Shown here: positions 1 through 7,614 of the stretch, one piece after another
Numbering within the stretch: the stretch's first letter is position 1
Layout of the letters: every line of letters begins with the position of its first letter
Assembly (NCBI GenBank): GCA_021161885.1
Contig: JAGGZS010000169.1
Coordinates: 1-7,637 of the forward strand
DNA length: 7,637 nt
Direction of reading: 5' to 3'
From: a bacterium
GTDB lineage: Bacteria; Auribacterota; Auribacteria; Auribacterales; Auribacteraceae
Notes under the pieces: model-generated
Seen by the model: the letters and a program-made list of their open reading frames with translations, nothing else
What the model was told of the DNA's origin: nothing
The model's database searches: none
Position numbers and translations under genes: made by a program

Positions 1-3000
1 GATTATAATAATCGACAATTTTTGCGTTTTTATTAATATAATTCATAAAACTGCCGAATATTAAATTTTTTGCAGGGGAATCGGGAAATTTTCCGATGAT
101 AACAAGTTTTGATTTAGCTCTTGTAATAGCGACATTGAGCCGGTTCGGTTTTTTCATAAGTTCCGGTATCTCATTATTATAACAAGGGCATGACAAGATA
201 ACTATTTCCTTGTCCGATCCCTGAAACCTGTCGACCGTATCTATTTCGAGCCCGGGGAAATTTATTATTTTTCTCAACGACGACACTTCATGCCTGTAAG
301 GTGATATTACGCCTATTTTTTTTATATCAATCCCAATTCTTAAAAATCCATCTTTTAAAACAGTAAAAACGCAGTCTGAAAAATTTTTGCTGTGTTTAAC
401 TTTAACAAAAATAATCTCATTTTCCGGGTCAATAATTTTTTTTATCCATCCTTCAAATTCAATTTTAATTTTTTCTGGTTCAATATACTTGCGCTTAGCG
501 AGTTCAGGGGTTGCGGCCTTTAACATTGAACCGTAAAAAGTATCTGCGGAAAACCTCATAAGTTTATTATTCATCCTGTACTGATTACACAACATTATGA
601 CATTATTAGGACAGTTAAGTTCAAATTTTTTTTTCAGCCTTTCAAACAAACTCACGCAAAATCCTGCTTTAGCTGCTTTCTTATTGGTTATAATAGGCTG
701 TAACTGTTTGTCGTCGCCAACCAATATAAGTTTTGATGTGTTGTTTACTATTGCTAAAGCGAACGGCTCAGGCATTTGAGTTGCTTCATCGATAACAGCC
801 GCATCGAATTTATCATCAAAAAATTCAGCCCTAATTCCTGCGGCGGTGAGCGCTACAACATTTTTGCTGTTCAACAGCAATCCTATCCGATAAGGCGACA
901 AATTTTCATCAATTATAATATCATGCAAAGATTCATCAACTATTTTATCGCGCCCGACTCGCGCTATAGCTTGTTTCATATTGTCCGGCACAATGGTAAC
1001 GAGTTTTTTTAAAATAGCGTCAACACTTCTATTCGTATACGCTGAGATCAAAACGCGCTTACCAAGCCGCATAAATTCATTAACCATATGGGCAATAGTT
1101 AATGTCTTCCCCGAACCCGGAGGTCCTTGCACCAGTAAAACATCTTGCACGGCAACAGCTTTAGATACCGCTTGCCACTGGTAAACATCAAGTACGGATG
1201 ATTGTTGAGGCAATATATTGCCTTTATTATCAAACGGCAGCGCTTTCGTGTGTAAAACACATTGTTTTAAGTATGATGAAGACTTCAAAAACTCAAACAG
1301 ATTATCTTTCATTCGTGTAAAAGGCAGGTTGTCTGTTGCCTCGGAAAAAGAATGAAAACAATCCCACTTATGAAGCCCTTTTACAATAAAACCAATTTTA
1401 TTAATGTTTACATAAGCTGTTTGCGCTTTTACGGGAAAAACTTTATTGCCTTGCAGTTTGACAAAATCGCCTTGGCGTATTCGCAAGAAACTATTATTAA
1501 ATTTATAATTTACGATAACATCTTCATGATTGTCTAAATAGCTGTAACTTAAATATTTTATGCCGATAGGGTCGGGTTGTTCAATATTTTCACAGCATTG
1601 TTTTTCTTCAAGATCGATTAGATCGTAAAAATGCCTGTAATAATCATGCTCATCCGCGAAAAAATCTTTTATGGTTAAGGATGTGAACTTTTCGCACAAC
1701 TGTTTATGGCTGCAAAACGCGCATTTATTCGTCTTTAGCGGCGCAAAATTTTGTTTTGCAATATTTACAGCGATGGAACACAATTTTTTTTCACAGGAAA
1801 TCAAATCATTTTCAGTTACCTTAAATGTATCAATTTTTTGTTGAGCCAAATAAACTATTTCCACTTCGATATTCATAATGCCAAACAGGTTACGGCACGC
1901 AAGAGCGTAAAGCAGCATCTGGAACCGGTATTGATCCGTTGCTGATTTAGAACCTGTTTTAAAATCTATTATACGGCATTTTTTTTTCTCTTTATAGAGC
2001 CTGTCAATCTGTCCGTTAAGTTCGATAGGCAATCCGCCATTCTCAAAACGCAAGGTAAACGGGTATTCGGAAAAATAGCTGTTTTCGTCATCAGTAAAAT
2101 AGGGGGTAGTTTCATAAAAGCTTAAGGCATCTTTTATTTTTGGTTCTGATATACCGTTAGTCTTGAACTTTTCGATTTGCAAATCGGCTATATCAAATAG
2201 ATTAATTAACCGGCGGTTTTTATGGAACCGTTCTATTGTTTGATGGATTATTGTGCCTATCAAGTCCCATCTTATTTTTTCGGTTTCTAATTTATCTGTA
2301 TTTTCGGGTGCGGGAGCCGAGAGAATATTTTTCAAGTAAAACCTATACGGGCATTCGCTAAACTCATGGAGTACAGAACATGATAAAAATAAAGGTTTTT
2401 TAACTGTATAAATCGAGTTTTTATCTTTATTTAAATTTTGTTTTACGGCAATTAAATCGTCCATAAACCGTTTTTCATCAAACAGTGCGGGTGTATTTTC
2501 ATTCATATATTCTGGTATTTCGTTAAATTCGTGCCAGTTTGCATCATCTATCCCGTTAAGGAGTTCCCGAAATGTCTCAAGGTTTTTTCCGGTAATATAA
2601 AGCTGTTCCTTTGCCCGAGTTATACCCACATAATATAATCGCCACAACTCATTTGCTCTCTCTATGGCTTTTGCGTTTTTAATATTTTCGTACTCATTGG
2701 AATTTTTTAACACAATATTTAAGTTGCCGTCAAAAAAGAAGAAATTCTGTGTAGACAAATTTTTTTTGATTTGACTGCACTGCTCTTTAAAAGAATTTGT
2801 ATCCGCCAAAAAAACGACAGGGAACTCAAGCCCTTTTGCTTTGTGTAGCGTCATAATGCGCACGCAGTTTTTTGCCTGTATTTCCTCAAGGTCTTCGTTG
2901 TCTTCGAGTTCCAAAGAACCCTCATTGAAAAATTTAATAAATGATGATAACGATGCAGTCGCATGGCGCGAACCGAACGTATTTACCAGATTAATAAATT

Positions 3001-4579
3001 TGCTTAAACTGTCGCGATAGTTTGCGGTTTGGTTTTTTTCCGAAAAAAGGATTTTTTCCAGACCGATTTTTTCAATTAGCATATAAGTCAAATCGAGTAT
3101 AGAAACCGAATTTTTTATCCCTGAAAAATCCAATATCAATTTATGGAGTTTTTCCAAAGACGATATTTTCGGCAAATAATCGAACATTGATACCGATTGA
3201 AGTTTTGCCGCGCATTTCAAATCGTACAATTTGCTGTCAGGCAGGGAATATGGTCTGCGAGTGAGTATTCTCACTAAAGCGTTAATATCGAGCGGATTAT
3301 CTATCAGGCGCAAATAGGCTGTTAAATTGACTATTTCTTCACGTTCGAAAAACGATCCGCTTCCGCTTGTATAAAAAGGAATATTTTGCAATGTCAAGGC
3401 ATACTCGAATTTTTCAACCCTATTTTTTATTTTCCGGAACAAAACGGCTATATCGTCGGGTTTATATCCTTGGTCATTAACAAGATGTTTTATTTGCTCG
3501 GCTATAAAAAAAGGTTCATTGCCGTCCTTGTCTTCAAAACAGAAAATAGCCGGATTTTTAAAAAAATCTTTTGATTGGGGTTCAACAGGGGGCATATCTT
3601 TAAAATCGGTTATATTCAATAAGGATTGAGCGAACTGAAGTATTTCTCCGTAAGACCTATAATTGACGGTCAACTCTTTTTCCGCCAGATTTTTTGCCTC
3701 CTCTTTCAGCCAAAGCAAATTTCTCGGATCAGCGTTACGCCACTGGTAAATAGACTGCCTCGGATCGCCCACAGCGTTAATATTAGAAAATTTTTCGCGA
3801 CAAACCAGTTTCAGCAATTCAAATTGGGCGCGGCTTGTATCCTGAAACTCATCTACCATAACATAGCTGAATTTTTTTCTGTATTTATCTCTCAGTAAAT
3901 TATTGTTCTTTAAGCCAAGCACTGTATCCATTATTAATTTTGGAAAATCTTTAACGCCTAATTCATCAAGTTTAAGTTCGTAATCGTTATAAAGAAGCGA
4001 GATAAGTTTTGCGGCAATATAGGGTTGTGAATCTGTTTGGCATTTTTTTATTATTTTACTGTAATGCTCAGCGGTAATCAGGTTATCGCGCAGAAAACAA
4101 ATGGCTTTATAACTCTCTGCGGAAAATTTTTTATATAAACTTATATCAAAAAAAGATAATTGTTCCGATAACTCGCGGAACTCGCCTTCAAGATTATTCA
4201 TCAGGGCGTAGACTTCTTGATACAGAAGTTTCTGTTCACCGGCATCTATCGGTTCAAAATCGACGGATACGCTAAATGCTAACGCCTCATCACGCAGTAA
4301 CCTCGCGCAAAATGAGTGGAATGTATGTACCCATAAATTTTCACGCTCAAGAACGGAAAGGTCATATTTTTGTAAAATCCTGTCTTTCATTTCAGCTGCC
4401 GCTTTTTTCGTAAATGTAAGAAGCAGAATGCGGTCTGAAGCAAGTTTTTCTTTATTCATTAGGTAGACAAACCGGTCGGTCAGAGTACTGGTTTTACCTG
4501 TACCGGCACCTGCCGTGATAAGTAACGGCTTAGTTGTTGAAGCTGTTATGATCGACTTCTGTTTGGCATTAGGAAGCAT
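1..4579 (-). CDS. UvrD/AddA-type helicase - Fe-S nuclease - Dna2/UPF1-type helicase fusion (C-terminus beyond window)
   Basis: A single open frame of at least 1526 codons begins at ATG 4579 and has no stop before the left edge. It is cut only by the window: the last helicase motif ends at residue 1489, so little is probably missing. Three modules are joined: an SF1A helicase (about 1-690), a PD-(D/E)XK nuclease with Fe-S cysteines (about 735-966), and a barrel plus SF1B helicase (about 1020-1526). All core catalytic residues are present, so two active motors and one nuclease are expected on one chain. AddA is about 1200 residues and ends after its nuclease; here a Dna2/UPF1-like motor follows. 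The likely role is DNA-end unwinding and resection in repair or against foreign DNA, together with the AddB-like product encoded just upstream. Start choice: an AAAGGA ribosome binding site lies 4 bases before the ATG, and the helicase Q motif begins at once (Asn4, Gln7). I know of no standard gene name for this architecture. Confidence 0.93.
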   Translation of the reverse strand, partial: MLPNAKQKSIITASTTKPLLITAGAGTGKTSTLTDRFVYLMNKEKLASDRILLLTFTKKAAAEMKDRILQKYDLSVLERENLWVHTFHSFCARLLRDEALAFSVSVDFEPIDAGEQKLLYQEVYALMNNLEGEFRELSEQLSFFDISLYKKFSAESYKAICFLRDNLITAEHYSKIIKKCQTDSQPYIAAKLISLLYNDYELKLDELGVKDFPKLIMDTVLGLKNNNLLRDKYRKKFSYVMVDEFQDTSRAQFELLKLVCREKFSNINAVGDPRQSIYQWRNADPRNLLWLKEEAKNLAEKELTVNYRSYGEILQFAQSLLNITDFKDMPPVEPQSKDFFKNPAIFCFEDKDGNEPFFIAEQIKHLVNDQGYKPDDIAVLFRKIKNRVEKFEYALTLQNIPFYTSGSGSFFEREEIVNLTAYLRLIDNPLDINALVRILTRRPYSLPDSKLYDLKCAAKLQSVSMFDYLPKISSLEKLHKLILDFSGIKNSVSILDLTYMLIEKIGLEKILFSEKNQTANYRDSLSKFINLVNTFGSRHATASLSSFIKFFNEGSLELEDNEDLEEIQAKNCVRIMTLHKAKGLEFPVVFLADTNSFKEQCSQIKKNLSTQNFFFFDGNLNIVLKNSNEYENIKNAKAIERANELWRLYYVGITRAKEQLYITGKNLETFRELLNGIDDANWHEFNEIPEYMNENTPALFDEKRFMDDLIAVKQNLNKDKNSIYTVKKPLFLSCSVLHEFSECPYRFYLKNILSAPAPENTDKLETEKIRWDLIGTIIHQTIERFHKNRRLINLFDIADLQIEKFKTNGISEPKIKDALSFYETTPYFTDDENSYFSEYPFTLRFENGGLPIELNGQIDRLYKEKKKCRIIDFKTGSKSATDQYRFQMLLYALACRNLFGIMNIEVEIVYLAQQKIDTFKVTENDLISCEKKLCSIAVNIAKQNFAPLKTNKCAFCSHKQLCEKFTSLTIKDFFADEHDYYRHFYDLIDLEEKQCCENIEQPDPIGIKYLSYSYLDNHEDVIVNYKFNNSFLRIRQGDFVKLQGNKVFPVKAQTAYVNINKIGFIVKGLHKWDCFHSFSEATDNLPFTRMKDNLFEFLKSSSYLKQCVLHTKALPFDNKGNILPQQSSVLDVYQWQAVSKAVAVQDVLLVQGPPGSGKTLTIAHMVNEFMRLGKRVLISAYTNRSVDAILKKLVTIVPDNMKQAIARVGRDKIVDESLHDIIIDENLSPYRIGLLLNSKNVVALTAAGIRAEFFDDKFDAAVIDEATQMPEPFALAIVNNTSKLILVGDDKQLQPIITNKKAAKAGFCVSLFERLKKKFELNCPNNVIMLCNQYRMNNKLMRFSADTFYGSMLKAATPELAKRKYIEPEKIKIEFEGWIKKIIDPENEIIFVKVKHSKNFSDCVFTVLKDGFLRIGIDIKKIGVISPYRHEVSSLRKIINFPGLEIDTVDRFQGSDKEIVILSCPCYNNEIPELMKKPNRLNVAITRAKSKLVIIGKFPDSPAKNLIFGSFMNYINKNAKIVDYYN
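2..1522 (-). other. Module 3 of the fusion: barrel plus SF1B Dna2/UPF1-type helicase (residues about 1020-1526)
   Basis: A beta-rich stretch at about 1027-1066 (containing RIRQGDFVKLQG and AYVNINKIGFIVKG) sits where the 1B barrel of Dna2/IGHMBP2/UPF1 helicases is found. The motor follows, with a Q motif around Tyr1133-Gln1136, Walker A GPPGSGKT (1152-1159, Lys1158), Ia near ISAYTNRS (from 1178), Walker B DEAT (1264-1267), III GDDKQLQP (1288-1295), IV NQYRMN (1332-1337), V TVDRFQGSDKE (1448-1458) and VI NRLNVAITRAK (1479-1489). GPPGSGKT, GDxxQLxP, QYRM and RLNVAxTRAK are the signature of this family, which moves 5'-3'. A run continues after motif VI to the left edge; its end is not visible. 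The RecD family proper has different motif wording, so this is not simply a fused RecD. Confidence 0.92.
1682..2377 (-). other. Module 2 of the fusion: RecB/Cas4-like PD-(D/E)XK nuclease with Fe-S cysteines (residues about 735-966)
   Basis: The expected nuclease landmarks appear in order: His779 in GTIIHQTIE, Asp859 in GQIDR, Asp872-Phe-Lys874 in IIDFKTG, and Gln887-x3-Tyr891. These are the metal-binding and catalytic residues of the RecB/AddB/Cas4 nuclease group. Cys743 lies before the core (in SECPYRFY), and Cys953-x2-Cys956-x5-Cys962 follows it. This is the split one-plus-three pattern that holds a 4Fe-4S cluster in AddB, Cas4 and Dna2. The domain is clearly paralogous to the nuclease at the end of the upstream gene, which shares the CPxxF, IDR, D(F/Y)KTGSK and CxxCx5C blocks. 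The well-studied AddA nuclease lacks such cysteines. Confidence 0.9.
2510..4579 (-). other. Module 1 of the fusion: SF1A UvrD/AddA-type helicase (residues about 1-690)
   Basis: All classical UvrD motifs are intact and in order. They are the Q motif (Asn4, Gln7), Walker A GAGTGKT (24-30, Lys29), Ia TFTKKAAAEM (55-64), Ib HTFHSF (85-90), Walker B DEFQDTS (243-249), III GDPRQSIYQWR (271-281), IV VNYRS (305-309), V TLHKAKGLEF (577-586) and VI YVGITRAK (650-657). The family translocates 3'-5' on single-stranded DNA using ATP. The span from motif I to motif VI is normal for UvrD, PcrA and AddA. The DPRQSIYQWR form of motif III and the LHKAKGLEF form of motif V are of the AddA/RecB/UvrD kind. The module boundary at about 690 is estimated from where motif VI and its trailing strand end. 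Confidence 0.93.
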
Positions 4580-4583
4580 AACA

Positions 4584-4589
4584 TCCTTT
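4584..4589 (-). promoter_or_regulatory. Ribosome binding site of the fusion gene
   Basis: The 11-base gap between the TGA of the upstream gene (4591-4593) and ATG 4579 contains AAAGGA, leaving a 4-base spacer. It supports ATG 4579 as the start and makes translational coupling with the preceding gene likely. There is no room for a terminator or promoter in the gap, so both genes should share a transcript. An ATG at 4582-4584 is out of frame and can be ignored. Confidence 0.75.
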
Positions 4590-4590
4590 C

Positions 4591-7500
4591 TCAACCGCAA
4601 ATAAATTTACATGGGCACTCGTAACATTTTGATTTTTTTTTGTTTTTTTCATAAATACCGTTTTTTATTTCATTTGTGTAACCGATTATTTTATCCTTAA
4701 CATTATTTAATTCTTCAACAGTAACTTGTTTTGATTTGCTTTCCGGTTCAACAGGCAATACGGATTTAAGGCAGTAAGCCTGTTTTGTTTTATTATCTTT
4801 TGCCTGAAGGAAAAATATGCTTAATTCCTTGGCGTTCAAACCCATAATTTTTTCTGCCGCAAAATAATAAATCGGCAGCTGAAAACTTTTTTTCGTTGTA
4901 TTAAGTTTTTCAAAAACAAACTGGTTTTTTAATCCGGCAGATTTTACCGGTTTAGAACCGGTTTTATAATCTATAATCCTATACCCTCCGTTTAAGGCGC
5001 CAGTGTCTATCCTGTCGATTTTTGCAGTAAAGGGGACATTATCCATAAAAAAATTAATAGTTTTCTCCATATAATAAATTTTTATTTTTTCTTCCATAAG
5101 AGCAGTAAAATAATTAGAAAGACAATTTTTTGCCTGAAAAATCAGTATCACCCGCATAAAATCGGAAAAATTCTCAAAAATTTTTATCTGCCTCTCAAGC
5201 AGCTTAAAAAGATTTTTTTGACGATTAGATATTTCCTCCGGCGATAATTCTTTTGTCCAGTCGGGATAGAGCGAATGAAAAAGTTCCAGCACGCTATGAA
5301 TTAATATCCCGAATAATGTGTTTTCAGATAACGTATCGTCCTCTATTTTCATTAAACGCTTAAAGAAAAATTTACGGGGACAATCTAAATAAACGTCAAT
5401 ATCCGTAGCGGAAAAAATATGGGCATCCCTTAACGATACGGGTAACGGCGAATCAAGAGTAGCGGTATCCTGTTTTAAATCAATAGAAGACATAAAAAGG
5501 CTGATGTTTTTTTTTATAACTTCTTTGTGCTCGGGAATAATATCATCGGCTAATTTCCTTAACGCCCATATTTCTGATGCGGAAGAATCCCTGATGAAAA
5601 ACGGATTGTCAAATTCCGCGAAAGCATTTTCTAACCGCTCGCAAAAAACATAAGGCAAACTTCTTATATAATCATATAAAGGCGATGGTTCGCCAGACTC
5701 TTGAGCATATAAAAATAAAATATTACAATTTGCCGAACTAACAGCGTTCAAAAGATAATTTTTATCGCTGACTACAGGCGGTTTTTTCAGGTTCGCAACT
5801 TTTCCGGCGATATCATTTAATAAACAAGGGATTCTTTCATACAATATGTTCGGGAAAACATTGACATTCATATCAGGCACAAAAACAACTTTAAATTCAG
5901 CAGGAACCTTTGAACGCAAAGAAACGATTTTAACGGAATCTAACTGTTCAAGGTTCGTATTCCTTACAGTTTTATGAATAAAATATTCCTGATTATCTAT
6001 TAAATCTTTTAGTTCAGGCTCATTTTTTTGTTTTAATTGTCCATAAAAGGACATAAAAAAATCTACCTCCTTGAATATTTTTCTTAAAACATTAAGTTCC
6101 GTGTATTCATTTTTTAATGAATAATCAAATAAACCGGATATTTCAGCAAATTTATAAAAAATACCGCTGACATTTTGGTCTTTCAGTTTAACATTGGATA
6201 TAAAAAAAAGAGTATCTCGTACAATTTTACGTTTTTTCAGATCATTTATTTTGTCGCTATACCTTAGAGCCGAGTCAAAAACGGATTTTTTATAAAAAGC
6301 AGCACATTTTTTTATATCCCCTACTGTTCGGCTGTCAAGCCCGAATACAGGGGAATCAAGAAGCAAACACACTGTATCATCGCAATCCGTATTCTCAATC
6401 AAATCTAAAAAAAACTGAAAGAATCTGTAAATTATGGAATTTTCGATCAAATCGCCGAAATCAAATTCAACGGGTATACTGTAATTTTTCAGCACAGTTT
6501 TCAGCAAAGCAGTATTTTTATCAAATTTATTAACGAATATTCCTATTTCGGACGGCATAACGCCATCGCCCATAAAATGTTTTATTTTTGCGGCTATATA
6601 ATATGTTCGATCAATATATGTAGGCGTTTGGACACACATAACGGAATTATCCGGTTCAAGCCGGTCAAAAAGATCAGCATTTTTTTGTGATTCATCGGTG
6701 TAATCGGTATAATCAATAAGATTCTCGCGCAATTTATAAATAGGTTCATTTAAAACAAGATTATTTTTTAATTCAATAATATTATTTTTTTCGACCGCGA
6801 AATCATCTATAAATTTTTTTACAATAGATACTGAAGCGCCTTTTGAGCTGTTAAGGCAATAATCGGGATCATAAGTTATTACAAACCGGCAATTAAGCTG
6901 TTTGTTCCTTAACAATAAACCAAACGTTTTTAAAAACCGATATTGTGCTGGAGTTGTTTCCTGTAAATCATCAATATAAAAGGCGTAATTGCCCATATGA
7001 CAGCCATTGGGCAATGAATTTAAAATATCAACGGCTAAATTAGGCAGTAAATCATTAAAATAAAATCCGTTTTCCATACTTTTTGTTTTATAAATGTTGT
7101 AAATATTAAAAATCCATTCGTATCCTTTAATTTGGTTTAAAAAATAGGGGCTGATGGATAAATCGCTTAAAAAAGAAAAAATTTCTGCTATATTTGCCAC
7201 AAACTTATTTTTTATTTTTAAGTTTTCATATTGGGCGGGCAATGTTGTTTTTTCGAGCAGATAAAGAATGAACATGAGGCGTGAACCTGAATACTGCTCA
7301 ACAGGCAGCGCTGGTGATTTATATTTGGAAAAAAACAAATAATCTCTGATGAATTTTTTTATAAAATTATTTAAGGTAACTATATTCAGGCTGCTATATC
7401 CCGAACGGAGCCTTCTGTCTAAAACCGTTTTTTCCTTTAAAAAAAATGATTGGGATGATGTTGAGGTTATGAAAAAATTTTTTTCATCGTCGCCGGTAAA

Positions 7501-7614
7501 AATTTTTTCTAAAAAACAATCAAAAATTAAATTCGTTTTTTCAACGCCTTGACTGCCTTTCAGCACAAAAGATTTATTGGAAGAAACTATTTTTTGTTTT
7601 ATTTTAGAATACAT
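4591..7614 (-). CDS. AddB-like subunit: degenerate UvrD-type helicase with C-terminal Fe-S PD-(D/E)XK nuclease
   Basis: This is probably the scaffold and nuclease subunit of an AddAB/RecBCD-like DNA-end resection complex. Residues 1 to about 690 follow the UvrD fold, but the ATPase motifs are broken. Walker A is GSQGVEKT (20-27), with Glu25 where the glycine before Lys should be. Walker B is IDDLQETT (214-221), with Asp216 in place of the catalytic Glu. Motif V is SLRSKVPAEF (565-574), without the usual HKAKG core. The motif VI region (about 619-638) has no TRA arginine. The nuclease (about 735-1007) looks active: His773, Asp867, Asp882-Tyr-Lys884 and Gln912-x3-Tyr916. Cys745 plus Cys997-x2-Cys1000-x5-Cys1006 have AddB/Cas4 spacing for a 4Fe-4S cluster; Cys1002 is an extra cysteine. 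The length is somewhat below a typical AddB (about 1150). An in-frame TAA at 7621-7623 makes ATG 7614 the first possible start. It precedes its partner gene by 11 bases, presumably in one operon. Calling it AddB rather than another RecC/AdnA relative is family-level inference. Confidence 0.88.
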   Translation of the reverse strand: MYSKIKQKIVSSNKSFVLKGSQGVEKTNLIFDCFLEKIFTGDDEKNFFITSTSSQSFFLKEKTVLDRRLRSGYSSLNIVTLNNFIKKFIRDYLFFSKYKSPALPVEQYSGSRLMFILYLLEKTTLPAQYENLKIKNKFVANIAEIFSFLSDLSISPYFLNQIKGYEWIFNIYNIYKTKSMENGFYFNDLLPNLAVDILNSLPNGCHMGNYAFYIDDLQETTPAQYRFLKTFGLLLRNKQLNCRFVITYDPDYCLNSSKGASVSIVKKFIDDFAVEKNNIIELKNNLVLNEPIYKLRENLIDYTDYTDESQKNADLFDRLEPDNSVMCVQTPTYIDRTYYIAAKIKHFMGDGVMPSEIGIFVNKFDKNTALLKTVLKNYSIPVEFDFGDLIENSIIYRFFQFFLDLIENTDCDDTVCLLLDSPVFGLDSRTVGDIKKCAAFYKKSVFDSALRYSDKINDLKKRKIVRDTLFFISNVKLKDQNVSGIFYKFAEISGLFDYSLKNEYTELNVLRKIFKEVDFFMSFYGQLKQKNEPELKDLIDNQEYFIHKTVRNTNLEQLDSVKIVSLRSKVPAEFKVVFVPDMNVNVFPNILYERIPCLLNDIAGKVANLKKPPVVSDKNYLLNAVSSANCNILFLYAQESGEPSPLYDYIRSLPYVFCERLENAFAEFDNPFFIRDSSASEIWALRKLADDIIPEHKEVIKKNISLFMSSIDLKQDTATLDSPLPVSLRDAHIFSATDIDVYLDCPRKFFFKRLMKIEDDTLSENTLFGILIHSVLELFHSLYPDWTKELSPEEISNRQKNLFKLLERQIKIFENFSDFMRVILIFQAKNCLSNYFTALMEEKIKIYYMEKTINFFMDNVPFTAKIDRIDTGALNGGYRIIDYKTGSKPVKSAGLKNQFVFEKLNTTKKSFQLPIYYFAAEKIMGLNAKELSIFFLQAKDNKTKQAYCLKSVLPVEPESKSKQVTVEELNNVKDKIIGYTNEIKNGIYEKNKKKSKCYECPCKFICG

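Noticed and set aside
1682..2377. Cas4, suggesting a CRISPR adaptation locus
   Set aside because: The nuclease is Cas4-like in its cysteines and active site but is embedded in a helicase fusion. No repeats, spacers or other cas genes are in the window.
1200..2500. Possible boundary between two separate genes (AddA-like and Dna2-like) or an assembly frameshift joining them
   Set aside because: I checked the reading frame codon by codon from 4579 to 2. There is no stop, and the residues linking motif VI of the first helicase, the nuclease, the barrel and the second helicase all read in the same frame with plausible protein sequence.
3626..3898. Plus-strand 90-codon open frame, and the other short plus-strand frames in the window
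   Set aside because: Each lies antisense to a minus-strand coding region whose protein motifs are unmistakable. None shows a recognisable domain or a convincing ribosome binding site.
4582..4600. Alternative starts for the fusion gene: TTG codons in frame at 4592-4594 and 4598-4600, and an out-of-frame ATG at 4582-4584
   Set aside because: The TTG codons lie inside the end of the preceding gene without a ribosome binding site. The ATG at 4582-4584 is in the wrong frame. ATG 4579 has AAAGGA at suitable spacing and leads straight into the helicase Q motif.
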